DNA from: JBGPEQ01 sp050180895
GTDB lineage: Bacteria > Pseudomonadota > Alphaproteobacteria > Dongiales > Dongiaceae
Reading direction: 5' to 3'
Assembly (NCBI GenBank): GCA_050180895.1
Contig: JBFXDS010000005.1
Location: 124,001 to 188,000 of the forward strand
Length of the DNA stretch: 64,000 nucleotides
Positions 26,503 to 35,765 of this stretch are shown here, in pieces. A program made the position numbers and the translations under genes. Under the pieces are notes generated by a model, which was not told where the DNA came from, did not search any database, and saw only the letters and a list, made by a program, of their open reading frames with translations. Numbering within the stretch: position 1 is the first letter of the stretch; every line of letters starts with the position of its first letter.

Positions 26503-27987
26503 TCAGGCGTCGGGCGTGGTCTTCCGCGATTCATACTGGCTGACCCTTGCGCCGTCCTGCGGCTTCAGGAATAGGAAGCCTGGAATACTCAGGAGCGGGA
26601 TCAACGCCACCAGCAGGAACACTTGATGGAAATCGTCGGTCACTAGGCTGTGAGCCGAGATTGCGACGGAGCTAAGTAGCGTGGCGCTGATCGAGACCCC
26701 GAGACTCATACTGATCTGCTGCAGCACGCCGCCGAGGCTAGTTGCGCGGCTCAACTGCTCGGACGGCATGTCAGCATAGGCAAGCGAGTTGGCACTCATT
26801 AACTGGGTGGCCCGGACCAGGCCAAAGGCCATGGTATAGATGGCGATGTACCAATGTGGCGTGTCCGGGGTCATGAACGAGAAGCCGACCATCATCACGG
26901 AAGAGAGGATCGCGCTGACGATTAGGACGTGCTTGAAACCGAATGTCTTCAGCAGCGGAATCGAGATCAGTCGCACAATCATGGCGCCCACGCTGGCGAA
27001 GAAAGTGAGGGATCCGGAGACAATAGCGCTCATGCCGAAACCTACCTGCAGCATGAGCGGCAGCAGGAAAAGAGCGCCGTTGATGCCAATGCGGCACAGA
27101 CCGCCAGCTAGTGTGCCAACAATGAAGGAGCGGAAGCGGAAAAGCGAAAGATCGATCGCGGGCGATGTCACGCGGCGCGAGTACCAGACAAAGGCGCACA
27201 GGAAGCCGGCGGCAACGATCCCAATGGCGACAAGTTCCGAGAGCGGCGTGGCTGGATCTGTCAGGCTCTCGATGCCGAATTGCAGTAGTGCTAAGCCAGA
27301 GCCCACCATCAGAAAGCCGGGAACGTCGAAACCGACCCGCAGGTCGCTGGGCGGCGCGTCGATGAAGCGCAGGCAGAGCAGGATCCCGGCCAGACCGAAG
27401 GGAATGTTCACGTAGAATATCCAACGCCAGGATACGTAACTGGTCAGCACGCCGCCGAGCAGGGGACCGATGGCCGGTCCCAGCAAGGCGGGCAGGCTCA
27501 TATAGATCATGGCGGTGAAGAGTTGCTCTCGCGGGAAGCTGCGCAGCAGGATAAGCCGACCCACTGGCGTCATCATGGCTCCCCCAAGTCCTTGAAGGAC
27601 GCGAGTCGCCACCAGCATCTCGAGGCTGGTGGCCATGCCGCAGAGGATGGAACCGAGTGTGAAGATACAGAGTGCCAAGCTGAAGATGCGGCGCGCACCG
27701 AAACGATCGGCAAACCAACCACTGATCGGGATGAAGACGGCGAGGGTCACGGCGTAGGCCGTAATAGCCAAGTTCATCCGCAGGACCGTGGTGCCGAGCT
27801 CGCTGGCCATTTGCGGAATAGCGACTACGATGATCGTCGAATCGATCTGCTCCATCAAGAAGGCAAAGGCAACGACCAGGGGAATGAACAGCCGCAGGCG
27901 TGGATCACGCTGGGTCGCGAACATCTCTTCTTTGGTTTCCCCGGATGGATGTGCCAGCGTCTCGTCCTGGTCGTCTTGAGATTTCAT
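26503..27987 (-). CDS. MFS transporter, DHA2 (EmrB/QacA) family
   Basis: A 494-residue protein with about 14 predicted membrane segments. Motif A is WFADRFGARRIFSLALCIF, and the family motif C region is GPAIGPLLGGVLTSYVSWRWIFYVNIPFG. DHA2 members are proton-driven exporters of drugs or aromatic compounds. Placed last in a minus-strand run after the PhyH-type and FAD-dependent genes (78 bases after the latter), it could export the substrate or a toxic intermediate. The start at 27987 gives the cytosolic N-terminal tail typical of the family. Confidence 0.93.
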   Translation of the reverse strand: MKSQDDQDETLAHPSGETKEEMFATQRDPRLRLFIPLVVAFAFLMEQIDSTIIVVAIPQMASELGTTVLRMNLAITAYAVTLAVFIPISGWFADRFGARRIFSLALCIFTLGSILCGMATSLEMLVATRVLQGLGGAMMTPVGRLILLRSFPREQLFTAMIYMSLPALLGPAIGPLLGGVLTSYVSWRWIFYVNIPFGLAGILLCLRFIDAPPSDLRVGFDVPGFLMVGSGLALLQFGIESLTDPATPLSELVAIGIVAAGFLCAFVWYSRRVTSPAIDLSLFRFRSFIVGTLAGGLCRIGINGALFLLPLMLQVGFGMSAIVSGSLTFFASVGAMIVRLISIPLLKTFGFKHVLIVSAILSSVMMVGFSFMTPDTPHWYIAIYTMAFGLVRATQLMSANSLAYADMPSEQLSRATSLGGVLQQISMSLGVSISATLLSSVAISAHSLVTDDFHQVFLLVALIPLLSIPGFLFLKPQDGARVSQYESRKTTPDA

Positions 27988-28065
27988 GGTTTCAACCGGA
28001 CGCAGCCGCTCGCGGTAGGCAGCTTACTCGCCGTGCTAGGTAACGGCCGGCGCGCCTTCAATATG

Positions 28066-29565
28066 CTAGGCCTCGTCGACTACTTCGAAGGCAGCATTTC
28101 GCCCCGCGAGCCGGCCGGAGGTGAAGGCCCATCCGATGTGATGCCCATGTCCCTGCAGCAGCGCTCCTCCCTGCCCGGCGGAACCCGCCCCGAAGAGGCC
28201 GGCGATCGGTGTGCCGTCGCGCCGCAGGATTCGGAACTTTTCGTCGATAGCGAGGCCTCCATTGGTGGTCGTGATGTAGAGCTGCATCGGTCCCAGCAGA
28301 TGGAAGGGAGGCTGCAATCCCTTCGCCGGATCGCTCTCCCGTCGGGCCATCGCCATGATCTCAAGTGCTTTGACGAGGGCGGCGGGATCCATTCCGGCCA
28401 AGAGCGCCAGCGCCTTAACATCGCGATGGGAGTGGTGGAGATCTGGTCGGCTGCGCCGATAGTCCGAAAAATAGGTATAGGCCATGCCCGGCGCGGTCGA
28501 GATGAAGTGGGGCCATTGATCGAATTTCCTGGCAACGACATCGTCGCACAGAACAAAACCTCTCTGTTCCGGCTGATCTACGAATGCGGCGATAGAATCT
28601 TTGCCGTCATAAAGAACCGCGGAGCCCATCTTATTCACCAGCACACCGCCACCTGTAAGGAAAGTGCTTTCCGGAGCCAGCGAGGTGACCAGGAAACCCA
28701 TCATGAATGGTCGAATGATGGATGTCGGTAGGTGCTCGAGGGACCAGCGCATAACCCGGGTGACAGAATGGTATGGCGGGATCAGTTGGATGAGCTTGCG
28801 GCGCGGCGGCGGTACGAACCGTAGCTTCATCATCGCCACGCTACCGTTGAGGATGTATCCACCCAGTTCTTCTCCCAGCAACTGACCGTCGCCGGTACTG
28901 CTCGGATTGATGGCCTGAATGGAAGCTGCCTGAGCCGAGATGAAGCGTTTCTTCAGATCGGCGCTGCCGGCATAGTCGCCGGAGGCAAGTACCACCCCGC
29001 CTCTGGCGGCGAACTCTATTTCGCCCCCAGCAGTGGACCTTGCGACGACCCCTTTCACCCTCCCGCCGTCGCTGATCAATCGGATGACGCGCATACCAGT
29101 ACGGATATCGACGCCAAGCCGGCGGGCGCGCCGCGTGCAGTGGAAGATATAGGCGCGCGCGTTCGGGACCACGAGGTGTAGGCGCTGCTCCTTGTGAGGC
29201 GGCTCCGCGATTGGGCCGAAGAACTCGACGCCGAGGGATGTCAGCCAGCGGACGGTGTCTGCCAGGTTTTCGGTCAGGATCCTGCAGAGGGCCGGATTGT
29301 CCTTTACCTCGTTTGTGGGCTTGGACTTCAGCATATACGCTTGGTGCCGGGTGGGAGAATCCTTGATTCCTTTTTTCACCTGTTGCGGCGTGGCCGTGGC
29401 CGTCAGGACACCTACGGACCATGCCGTCGTGCCGCCGGGATGATCGTTCTTTTCCAGCAGGATCACGCTACGCCCGAGGGTGGCACCCTCTATCGCAGCC
29501 GCCAAGCCGGCGCCACCACCGCCGACCACGATGATGTCTGCGATGTTGCCGTTCGCGCTGTTCAT
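28066..29565 (-). CDS. FAD-binding fumarate reductase/ketosteroid-dehydrogenase-like flavoprotein
   Basis: A 499-residue protein of the FAD_binding_2 family. The dinucleotide motif is DIIVVGGGGAGLAAAIEGA followed by VILLEKNDHPGGTTAWSVG. The C-terminal GGLAIDEKFRILRRDGTPIAGLFGAGSAGQGG and GHHIGWAFTSGRLAGRNAA are the second FAD site. These enzymes oxidise or reduce C-C double bonds next to carbonyl groups (fumarate, 3-ketosteroids, unsaturated dicarboxylates). GGAGTGA precedes the ATG at 29565; an upstream extension is ignored. It lies 156 bases after the PhyH-type gene on the same strand. Confidence 0.9.
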   Translation of the reverse strand: MNSANGNIADIIVVGGGGAGLAAAIEGATLGRSVILLEKNDHPGGTTAWSVGVLTATATPQQVKKGIKDSPTRHQAYMLKSKPTNEVKDNPALCRILTENLADTVRWLTSLGVEFFGPIAEPPHKEQRLHLVVPNARAYIFHCTRRARRLGVDIRTGMRVIRLISDGGRVKGVVARSTAGGEIEFAARGGVVLASGDYAGSADLKKRFISAQAASIQAINPSSTGDGQLLGEELGGYILNGSVAMMKLRFVPPPRRKLIQLIPPYHSVTRVMRWSLEHLPTSIIRPFMMGFLVTSLAPESTFLTGGGVLVNKMGSAVLYDGKDSIAAFVDQPEQRGFVLCDDVVARKFDQWPHFISTAPGMAYTYFSDYRRSRPDLHHSHRDVKALALLAGMDPAALVKALEIMAMARRESDPAKGLQPPFHLLGPMQLYITTTNGGLAIDEKFRILRRDGTPIAGLFGAGSAGQGGALLQGHGHHIGWAFTSGRLAGRNAAFEVVDEA

Positions 29566-29721
29566 CAAATCACTCCGGCTCCTGAGTGCCTCACGATCTC
29601 TGGCGGCGCCCCGGCCGGGACGGACCGCGATGGCGGAATTGTCCCGGGAAACCATCTAGGCGGATCACGAAAGTGCTGACTCAAATCTGCCCCCGATTTT
29701 CTTCTGCAGACCTCCGGGATC

Positions 29722-30564
29722 TCAACTTAGCGACGCGGCATCCTTCTCTTTCCGATACCTGAAGTGGCCGCCGTACCGTTTGGAAAGTAGGTCGTCGAGG
29801 AAGCCGACGGCGGCGGGATGCATATCGCTGGCTGGCGTTGGTTCAGGAATGAAGTGCCCGAAGCGGTCGCTTCCCCTGACCAGAGTCGCCGTGTCGGTGT
29901 CGAAGCGCAATTGCCGCGCCGATGTCTTCAGGTAGCGCACAGCAAAGCCGATACGCCGACCACTGCTGCTGTTTGGCGCTGAACCGTGAATGATCATCGG
30001 ATGGTGGAATGAAAACTGGCCGGGTTCGAGCACCAACTTGGTCGCTTGCGTCTCATCGACCTCGACAGCAATTTCCTGACCCTGCAGAAGCATGTTGTTC
30101 TTCGTGAACCGCGCCTCATGCTGAACGACTTGCTTATGCGAGCCGCCAAGCACCTTGAGGCAGCCATTCATCTCATTGCTGGGGGTGAGGGCGATCCAGG
30201 CTGAGACGATGTCGTTGGAATCAAGCCCCCAGTAGGGCGCATCCTGGTGCCAGGCGACGAAGTGCGGATCGTTGGCATTCTTGATGAAGAACGACGTCGA
30301 CCAACACAGAATGTCTGGGCCAATGAGGCTCTCGACAGCGTCCAGCACCGGTTCGAGCCGGATGAGCTCATTTACCCAGGTTAGGACCACATGCGACTTT
30401 TGTCGCAGCACCTCTCCGGATTGGCCGCCATACTCACTTTCGAAAGCCTCCACCTTCCGTAGGTATCCTGCTGCCATTTCACCCGACATCGCACGCAGTG
30501 GGAACAGGTAGCCATTCTGCCGATAATGCTGCACTTGCTCAGTCGAAAGCGATGAATGAGGCAT
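29722..30564 (-). CDS. Phytanoyl-CoA dioxygenase (PhyH)-family Fe(II)/2-oxoglutarate oxygenase
   Basis: A 280-residue protein. The facial triad is visible as HQD in FVAWHQDAPYWGLDSND and the distal His in FHHPMIIHGSAPNSSSGRRIGFAVRY, where the Arg binds 2-oxoglutarate. SAWIALTPSNEMNGCLKVLGGSHK is the standard central strand. It should hydroxylate an aliphatic or side-chain carbon using O2. The ATG at 30564 is chosen because GGAGGAA lies seven bases upstream; a GTG at 30579 would include the Shine-Dalgarno sequence in the coding region. It heads the minus-strand PhyH-FAD-MFS run. Confidence 0.9.
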   Translation of the reverse strand: MPHSSLSTEQVQHYRQNGYLFPLRAMSGEMAAGYLRKVEAFESEYGGQSGEVLRQKSHVVLTWVNELIRLEPVLDAVESLIGPDILCWSTSFFIKNANDPHFVAWHQDAPYWGLDSNDIVSAWIALTPSNEMNGCLKVLGGSHKQVVQHEARFTKNNMLLQGQEIAVEVDETQATKLVLEPGQFSFHHPMIIHGSAPNSSSGRRIGFAVRYLKTSARQLRFDTDTATLVRGSDRFGHFIPEPTPASDMHPAAVGFLDDLLSKRYGGHFRYRKEKDAASLS

Positions 30565-30579
30565 TGAAAGTTCCTCCAC

Positions 30580-30622
30580 ATGAAGATATTGATCTTATAA
30601 GGGAGAACCTACCGAGGTCAAT
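30580..30622 (-). promoter_or_regulatory. Promoter and operator half-site of the PhyH-type gene
   Basis: Minus strand: TTGACC (30622-30617), 16-base spacer, TTATAA (30600-30595). ATGAAGATA (30580-30588), one perfect half of the island operator, lies just downstream of the -10; the other half is not conserved. The neighbouring 30589-30811 interval is the divergent leader of the SnoaL-like gene. Confidence 0.6.
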
Positions 30623-30811
30623 AAGCGGCGGGCGCCTCAAAGGGACCTCGGTGCTGTCCGGCTGAAGGCTTGAGACGGCGGCGATGTGCTGATGCTTTGG
30701 AAGAGCGAGATGGACCGCCAATGGCATACACCGGTGCAGCCACGCGGAAAAAAGCGCCTGACAACGGTGTATCAGCGCGCCATCGGACAACCATGAGAGG
30801 GGGGAGCGACC

Positions 30812-31309
30812 ATGAAACCATCGGCATCCGACATCCAGTACTGTCTCGACCGTCTCGCGATCGAGGACGTTCTCAATCGCTATTTCCAGGGCATCGATCG
30901 GCATGACTTCGGTCAGGTGCGCTCGTGTTTCAGCGACGACATCAGGGCGATCCATCACAATTCGCCCGTTATCGAGGGTCTGGACAATTTAATCCCAGAA
31001 CTTGAAAAGCGCGCGCATGCGAACGGGATGCGCGTGATGACCCACTTTATGGGCAACATCAACGTTACTATGATCGGGACAGACGCTGCACTTGCCGAGA
31101 CTAACGCGCTCTCATTCCACGTTCATGAGAAGGAAAGTGGGAACGAGATTGACATGCGGAGCCTGCGCTATCTCGACAAGCTGAAGCGGATCGAAGGCAA
31201 GTGGCTCATCTGCGAAAGGCGCCACACCCTGGACTGGAATTGCTGGCGGAGTGCCGCCTATGCAGTCGCTTTCGCCGAACGCGTCAGCCAACACCCTGTC
31301 TTCGCGTGA
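30812..31309 (+). CDS. SnoaL-like/NTF2-fold protein
   Basis: A 165-residue protein matching the SnoaL_4 pattern: YCLDRLAIEDVLNRYFQGIDRHDFGQVRSCFSDDI, MTHFMGNINVTMIGTDAALAETN and IEGKWLICERRHTLDW. The cone-shaped NTF2 fold is used by polyketide cyclases, dehydratases and ring-hydroxylating dioxygenase beta subunits. No alpha subunit is adjacent, so an isomerase, hydratase or dehydratase role on an aromatic intermediate is the better guess. GAGGGGGGAG precedes the ATG. It converges with the aldehyde dehydrogenase gene, 37 bases apart. Confidence 0.88.
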   Translation: MKPSASDIQYCLDRLAIEDVLNRYFQGIDRHDFGQVRSCFSDDIRAIHHNSPVIEGLDNLIPELEKRAHANGMRVMTHFMGNINVTMIGTDAALAETNALSFHVHEKESGNEIDMRSLRYLDKLKRIEGKWLICERRHTLDWNCWRSAAYAVAFAERVSQHPVFA

Positions 31310-31346
31310 TGTTTGGCGCCGAAGCTGTGGCGCGCCCCAGCGCCTG

Positions 31347-32816
31347 TTACGGACCGGGCTGGCGGATGCCGCAAATGTTGATCACCTTCTCTTCTGTGTA
31401 GCTTAGGATTTCGCTCAAGCTCTCCTCCCGACCGACGCCAGAATTCTTGAATCCGCCATAGGGCACGCCACGGAAATGTGTGCCCACGCCGTTGATCCAG
31501 ATGTAGCCGGCATCGACGGCTTGGGCGATGCGCATAGCGCGGCTGATATCCTGTGTCCAGACAGCAGCGGTCAAGCCGAGGTCGGTGTCGTTAGCCATCG
31601 CAATCGCCTCGGTCTCCGTCTTGAACCTGAGAATCGACATAACGGGGCCGAAGATCTCCTCTCGGGCGATGCGCATGTCCATGCGCACGTCGCCGAACAC
31701 CGTCGGCTCGACCCAGTAGCCCGATGCGAAGGTAGTGCCCTGGGGTCGGCCGCCACCATGCAGCAGCACAGCACCTTCGCGCTTGCCGAGTTCGATATAG
31801 GTCAGAACCTTGTCGTACTGCGCCTTGTTGTTAATCGGGCCCATATCAGCCTCCGGCGAGAGGGGATGGCCGACCCGGATCCGGCGCACACGTTCAATGA
31901 TGCTGTCGCGGACGGAATCGTAGATATCTTCGTGCAGCAGGATGCGGCTCATGGAGCCGCAGGACTGCCCCTGCCAACCGAAATTCATGCCGCGGACGGC
32001 CGCATCTGCGACAGTGCTCCGATGTGCATCGGGAAAGGCGATGAGGGGGTTCTTACCGCCGAGTTCCAGGGTGATGGTCTTGACGGCGGTCTCGGCAGCA
32101 ACCCGCTGGATCGCCTGGCCGGATGCCGCGGAACCGATGAACGCGATGCGCTTCACCTTCGGATGCCGCACCAGCGCCTCGCCGGTCGCGCGGCCGCCGG
32201 TAACAATGTTGACCACACCTGGCGGCAGGACCGACGCGCACAGCTCGCCGAGAATCGTTGCGGAAAGCGGGCTCTGCTCCGACGGTTTGATCACGATGGT
32301 GTTGCCAGCGATGATGGCCGCGGCAAGGCGGGACGCGGCAAAGGCAACGGGATGGTTAAACGGGATGATGCGCCCGACCACGCCGTAGGGCACGCGCATC
32401 GTCAAATGTATGTTTTCCGCGCTGGCCGGGTAGGTCTCGCCCTTGATCTCCAGGGCAAGGCCGGCAGCAAAGCGCATGCGGTCGACCGCAGTCGTGACAT
32501 CCGCGCGCATCGGCCCGATTGTGTTGCCGGTATCGAGCGCTTCTGTCCGTGCAATATCCTCGGACCGTGCGAGAATCGCGCGTGCGAGTTCGTATATGTA
32601 TCTGGCGCGCTGCTGCATCGATAACGCCGCCCAGGACGAAAAGGCATTCGCAGCGGCGCTAACCGCTGCTTCGACATCGCGGGCTCCGCCGGCCGGAACC
32701 CGCCCGAGATGAGACTCATCGGCCGGATTGATGGAATCGATCCAGGCGCCGTCAAGGCTTTCCACCAGCTCGCCGTTGATCAACATCCTGCCGGTGGTGA
32801 CCGTCGAAGCGTCCAT
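31347..32816 (-). CDS. NAD(P)-dependent aldehyde dehydrogenase
   Basis: A 489-residue enzyme of the ALDH superfamily. The catalytic Cys286 is in NFGWQGQSCGSMSR and the general base Glu251 in TLELGGKNP. The cofactor motif is FIGSAASGQAI and the N-terminal IPFNHPVAFAASRLAAAI supplies the oxyanion-hole Asn. It would oxidise an aldehyde, possibly one produced by the GMC oxidoreductase encoded nearby, to a carboxylate. AGGAGA precedes the ATG at 32816. Transcription is predicted from the shared promoter at 33106-33134, with a leader of nearly 300 bases. Confidence 0.93.
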   Translation of the reverse strand: MDASTVTTGRMLINGELVESLDGAWIDSINPADESHLGRVPAGGARDVEAAVSAAANAFSSWAALSMQQRARYIYELARAILARSEDIARTEALDTGNTIGPMRADVTTAVDRMRFAAGLALEIKGETYPASAENIHLTMRVPYGVVGRIIPFNHPVAFAASRLAAAIIAGNTIVIKPSEQSPLSATILGELCASVLPPGVVNIVTGGRATGEALVRHPKVKRIAFIGSAASGQAIQRVAAETAVKTITLELGGKNPLIAFPDAHRSTVADAAVRGMNFGWQGQSCGSMSRILLHEDIYDSVRDSIIERVRRIRVGHPLSPEADMGPINNKAQYDKVLTYIELGKREGAVLLHGGGRPQGTTFASGYWVEPTVFGDVRMDMRIAREEIFGPVMSILRFKTETEAIAMANDTDLGLTAAVWTQDISRAMRIAQAVDAGYIWINGVGTHFRGVPYGGFKNSGVGREESLSEILSYTEEKVINICGIRQPGP

Positions 32817-33085
32817 GTCTCCTGTCTCTCTAGCTGCCCGCCGTAGAACGCGCTCAGAAGGATGAATAGCCGATGCAAGCCTCTCCCAGGGAGGCACCTA
32901 TATGTGATCGGCGGCTGCGCCAAGCCGCTCCCGCTCTGCGCGATGCCACAGCTGTGACTGTCGACCACTTTCCAGCGCTGCCGGGAATCCAAGTTTGCAT
33001 GAAGATGTTGGCGGCTGCTACGCCCAAAGGGTGCCATACTGCCTTCTCTCGCCAGCATGGCTTAAAGGTCTGATTTGCAAGTACA

Positions 33086-33134
33086 TTGACCTCTAACACG
33101 AAACGAAGTATCTTCATTTGAAGGAAATTGTCAA
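33086..33134. promoter_or_regulatory. Overlapping divergent promoters sharing one operator (ALDH and SDR)
   Basis: Minus direction: TTGACA (33134-33129), 17-base spacer, ATACTT (33111-33106). Plus direction: TTGACC (33086-33091), 17-base spacer, TATCTT (33109-33114). The two -10 elements overlap. TATCTTCATTTGAAGGAA (about 33109-33126) is a recognisable copy of the island operator. One bound repressor would control both directions. The rest of 32817-33259 holds no supported gene; a further ATGAAGAT half-site occurs near 33000. Confidence 0.75.
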
Positions 33135-33259
33135 CGATGAACCGGTAAGAGCGCGTTTCTGGAATTTTGCTTGTGCAGCGCTCATCCCGGTGTTGTGCAT
33201 ACGCCGCCGTATATCCAGCGCGTTGCGTCCCGGCGCGCTTGTCGTCGACGGAGAAGGGC

Positions 33260-34039
33260 ATGGATCTTGGAATAGCTGGTCGCATCGCGATCGTCTGTGC
33301 ATCTAGCGGTGGGCTCGGCCGCGCCTGCGCCGAGGCGCTGGTTGCAGAAGGCGTTGATGTCGTGATCAACGGGCGCAGCCGTGAGCGGCTTGAGGCGGCC
33401 GCGGCGCATCTGCGGTCGCTGGGTTGTGGCAAGGTCACGCATGTCGTTGGCGATGCGACCGCAGCGCAAGGCCAGACGGCTCTTCTCGCAGCATGTCCAA
33501 AGCCCGATATTCTCGTCAACAACGCGGCCGGTCCGGCGCCTCTCTACTTCATGGATACCAAGGCCGATGACTGGGTCGATGCTGTGCAGGGGAACATGCT
33601 GGCGCCGCTCAATTTCCTGCGCGCGGTTCTTCCCGGCATGCGAGCGCGCAGGTTCGGCCGCATCATAAACATAACCTCGGCAATGGTGACGACGCCCCGG
33701 CCGCATATGTCCATGTCTGCCGGTGCCCGTGCCGGTCTCACCGCTGCGATGAGGGCCATCGCTCTCGACGTCGCCAAGGACAACGTGACGATCAACAATC
33801 TGTTGCCCGAGCGGTTCGACACGGATCGCCAGCACTACATGGCGCAGGAAGCCAGCAAGCGCGAGAACATCACGTACGAGGAGGCGCGCGCGCGGCAGGT
33901 CCGCAGCATCGCTGCGCGGCGCCTCGGCGATCCGAAGGAATTCGGGGCGACCTGTGCGTTCCTCTGCAGCACGCTCGCTGGGTTCATATCGGGGCAGAAT
34001 GTCCACCTGGATGGCGGTTCCTATCCGGGTCTCGTCTAG
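33260..34039 (+). CDS. Short-chain dehydrogenase/reductase lacking the canonical Tyr-xxx-Lys
   Basis: A 259-residue SDR. The cofactor loop is CASSGGLGRACAEAL (about 13-27) with NGRSRERLE suggesting NADP(H). NNAAGP (87-92) and the active-site Ser140 (NITSAM) are present. Where Tyr and Lys normally occur (153 and 157) the sequence reads SMSAGARAGL, giving Ser and Arg. The C-terminus FISGQNVHLDGGSYPGLV is canonical. Some divergent SDRs share this change; they may have altered or lost redox activity. AGAAGG precedes the ATG. It is probably co-transcribed with the GMC and CMD genes. Confidence 0.88.
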   Translation: MDLGIAGRIAIVCASSGGLGRACAEALVAEGVDVVINGRSRERLEAAAAHLRSLGCGKVTHVVGDATAAQGQTALLAACPKPDILVNNAAGPAPLYFMDTKADDWVDAVQGNMLAPLNFLRAVLPGMRARRFGRIINITSAMVTTPRPHMSMSAGARAGLTAAMRAIALDVAKDNVTINNLLPERFDTDRQHYMAQEASKRENITYEEARARQVRSIAARRLGDPKEFGATCAFLCSTLAGFISGQNVHLDGGSYPGLV

Positions 34040-34120
34040 TCGGAAGCAGAATGGGTGTGGCCTATCTGCGTTTCGCAGCGTGGATCGCGCGCAAGCCCCT
34101 GGGAAGAGGAGGAGCTTACA

Positions 34121-35725
34121 TTGCAGGAGTATGACTACGTCGTGGTAGGAGCCGGCTCCGCCGGATGTGCGGTTGCGGCACGTCTGAGCGAATCGGGACA
34201 ACATCGGGTTGCGCTGCTCGAAGCGGGCGGCAATGACGACCGATTTTGGATCCGGACTCCGATCGGGTTCGGAAAGCTATACGAGGACCCGACCTGCAAC
34301 TGGCTCTATCAGGGCGAGCCGGAGCCAAATCTCGGCGGCACCAGAAGCTTCCAGGCGCGCGGCAAAGTGCTGGGCGGCACCAGTTCAATCAACGGCATGG
34401 TCTATATGCGAGGCCAGAAGGAAGACTACGACTACTGGCGCCAGCTCGGCAATGTCGGCTGGAGCTACGACGACGTGCTGCCATACTTTAGGAAGTGCGA
34501 AGACAACGAGATCGGCGCCAACGAATATCATGGAACCGGCGGTCCGCTGCGTGTCGCCAACGTGCCACGCCACGAACTCGGCGAAGCCTTCATCTCGGCC
34601 GGCGAGCAGGCGGGTTTTGTGCGCAATACCGATTTCAGCGGAGCCTCCCAGGATGGGTTTGGCTATGTGCAGATGACGATTCGCGATGGTCGTCGCTCCA
34701 GCGCTGCCGAGGCCTATCTCAAGCCAGCGCGTAATCGCCGTAATCTGCATGTCATTACCGATGCTTTGACGATACGGGTACTATTCGAGCGCAATGCGGC
34801 GACCGGTGTTGAAGTCATGCGACGTGGAAGCACCGAATGCATTCTCGCGCGCCGGGAGGTAATCCTTGCTGCTGGCGTGTTCAATTCGCCCCAGTTGCTG
34901 CAGCTCTCCGGTATCGGCCCCGCCGACCACCTACGCGCGCTCGGTGTTTCCGTGATGGTCGATCTGCCGGGTGTCGGCGCGAACTTACAGGACCATTTCA
35001 CCGTGAGTGCCAACTTCCGCTGCGCGCGACCGATCACGCTCAATGATGACGTCAACAGCCGCGCGCGACGGATGGCGATGGTTCTCAAGTATCTGCTGTT
35101 CCACGGCGGGTCGATGGCCATGCCGGGGGCTTATTGCGCCGGCTGCATTCGCACCGATCAGGCCCTGGATTCGCCGGATGTTAAGCTCAATCTCCAGCCC
35201 TGGAGCAGGGCGATCATCGGCAAGGCGGGCAGCGGCTTTGGCCTGCATCCGTTCTCCAGCTTCGGAATCTCTATGAACATTCTGCACCCGGAGAGCCGTG
35301 GGACGGTGCGCATCAAAAGTGCGGATCCCACGATTGCGCCCGAAATCCGGTTCAATTTCCTCGCCGCCGAGGAAGACCGCCGGAAAGCCGTTCTCGGCTT
35401 TCGAGCAATCCGGAAGGTGGCGACCATGCCCGCCATCGCAGCCTATATCATGGAGGAAGTCTCTCCGGGTCCGTCGATACAGTCAGACGAGGATATCGAG
35501 GCCTTCTGTCGTCGCGCCGGCCGTTCGAGCCATCACGGCACCAGCACATGCAAAATGGGGACAGATGCGCTAGCCGTGGTCGATCACAGATTGCGCGTAC
35601 GCGGCATCGGTAGGCTCCGCGTGATCGATGCGTCGATCATGCCACGTCTAGTCGGGGGAAACACTAACGCGCCAGCGATCATGATAGGTGAGAAGGGTGC
35701 CGCGATGGTGCTGGAGGATACCTGA
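34121..35725 (+). CDS. GMC-family FAD-dependent alcohol dehydrogenase/oxidase (choline-dehydrogenase-like)
   Basis: A 534-residue flavoprotein. The N-terminal FAD site is YDYVVVGAGSAGCAVAARLSE. GKVLGGTSSINGMVYMRGQKEDYDYW is GMC signature 1, and AGVFNSPQLLQLSGIGP is signature 2. The C-terminal catalytic pair is His in SSHHGTSTCKMG and Asn in VGGNTNAPAIMIGEK. It oxidises an alcohol to an aldehyde. The start is TTG at 34121, decided by AGGAGGAG six bases upstream; the ATG far upstream has no such site. It starts 81 bases after the SDR gene. Confidence 0.93.
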   Translation: MQEYDYVVVGAGSAGCAVAARLSESGQHRVALLEAGGNDDRFWIRTPIGFGKLYEDPTCNWLYQGEPEPNLGGTRSFQARGKVLGGTSSINGMVYMRGQKEDYDYWRQLGNVGWSYDDVLPYFRKCEDNEIGANEYHGTGGPLRVANVPRHELGEAFISAGEQAGFVRNTDFSGASQDGFGYVQMTIRDGRRSSAAEAYLKPARNRRNLHVITDALTIRVLFERNAATGVEVMRRGSTECILARREVILAAGVFNSPQLLQLSGIGPADHLRALGVSVMVDLPGVGANLQDHFTVSANFRCARPITLNDDVNSRARRMAMVLKYLLFHGGSMAMPGAYCAGCIRTDQALDSPDVKLNLQPWSRAIIGKAGSGFGLHPFSSFGISMNILHPESRGTVRIKSADPTIAPEIRFNFLAAEEDRRKAVLGFRAIRKVATMPAIAAYIMEEVSPGPSIQSDEDIEAFCRRAGRSSHHGTSTCKMGTDALAVVDHRLRVRGIGRLRVIDASIMPRLVGGNTNAPAIMIGEKGAAMVLEDT

Positions 35726-35765
35726 ACGTCACACACATGGGATGGCCCGCATGGAGGCCGGCACA

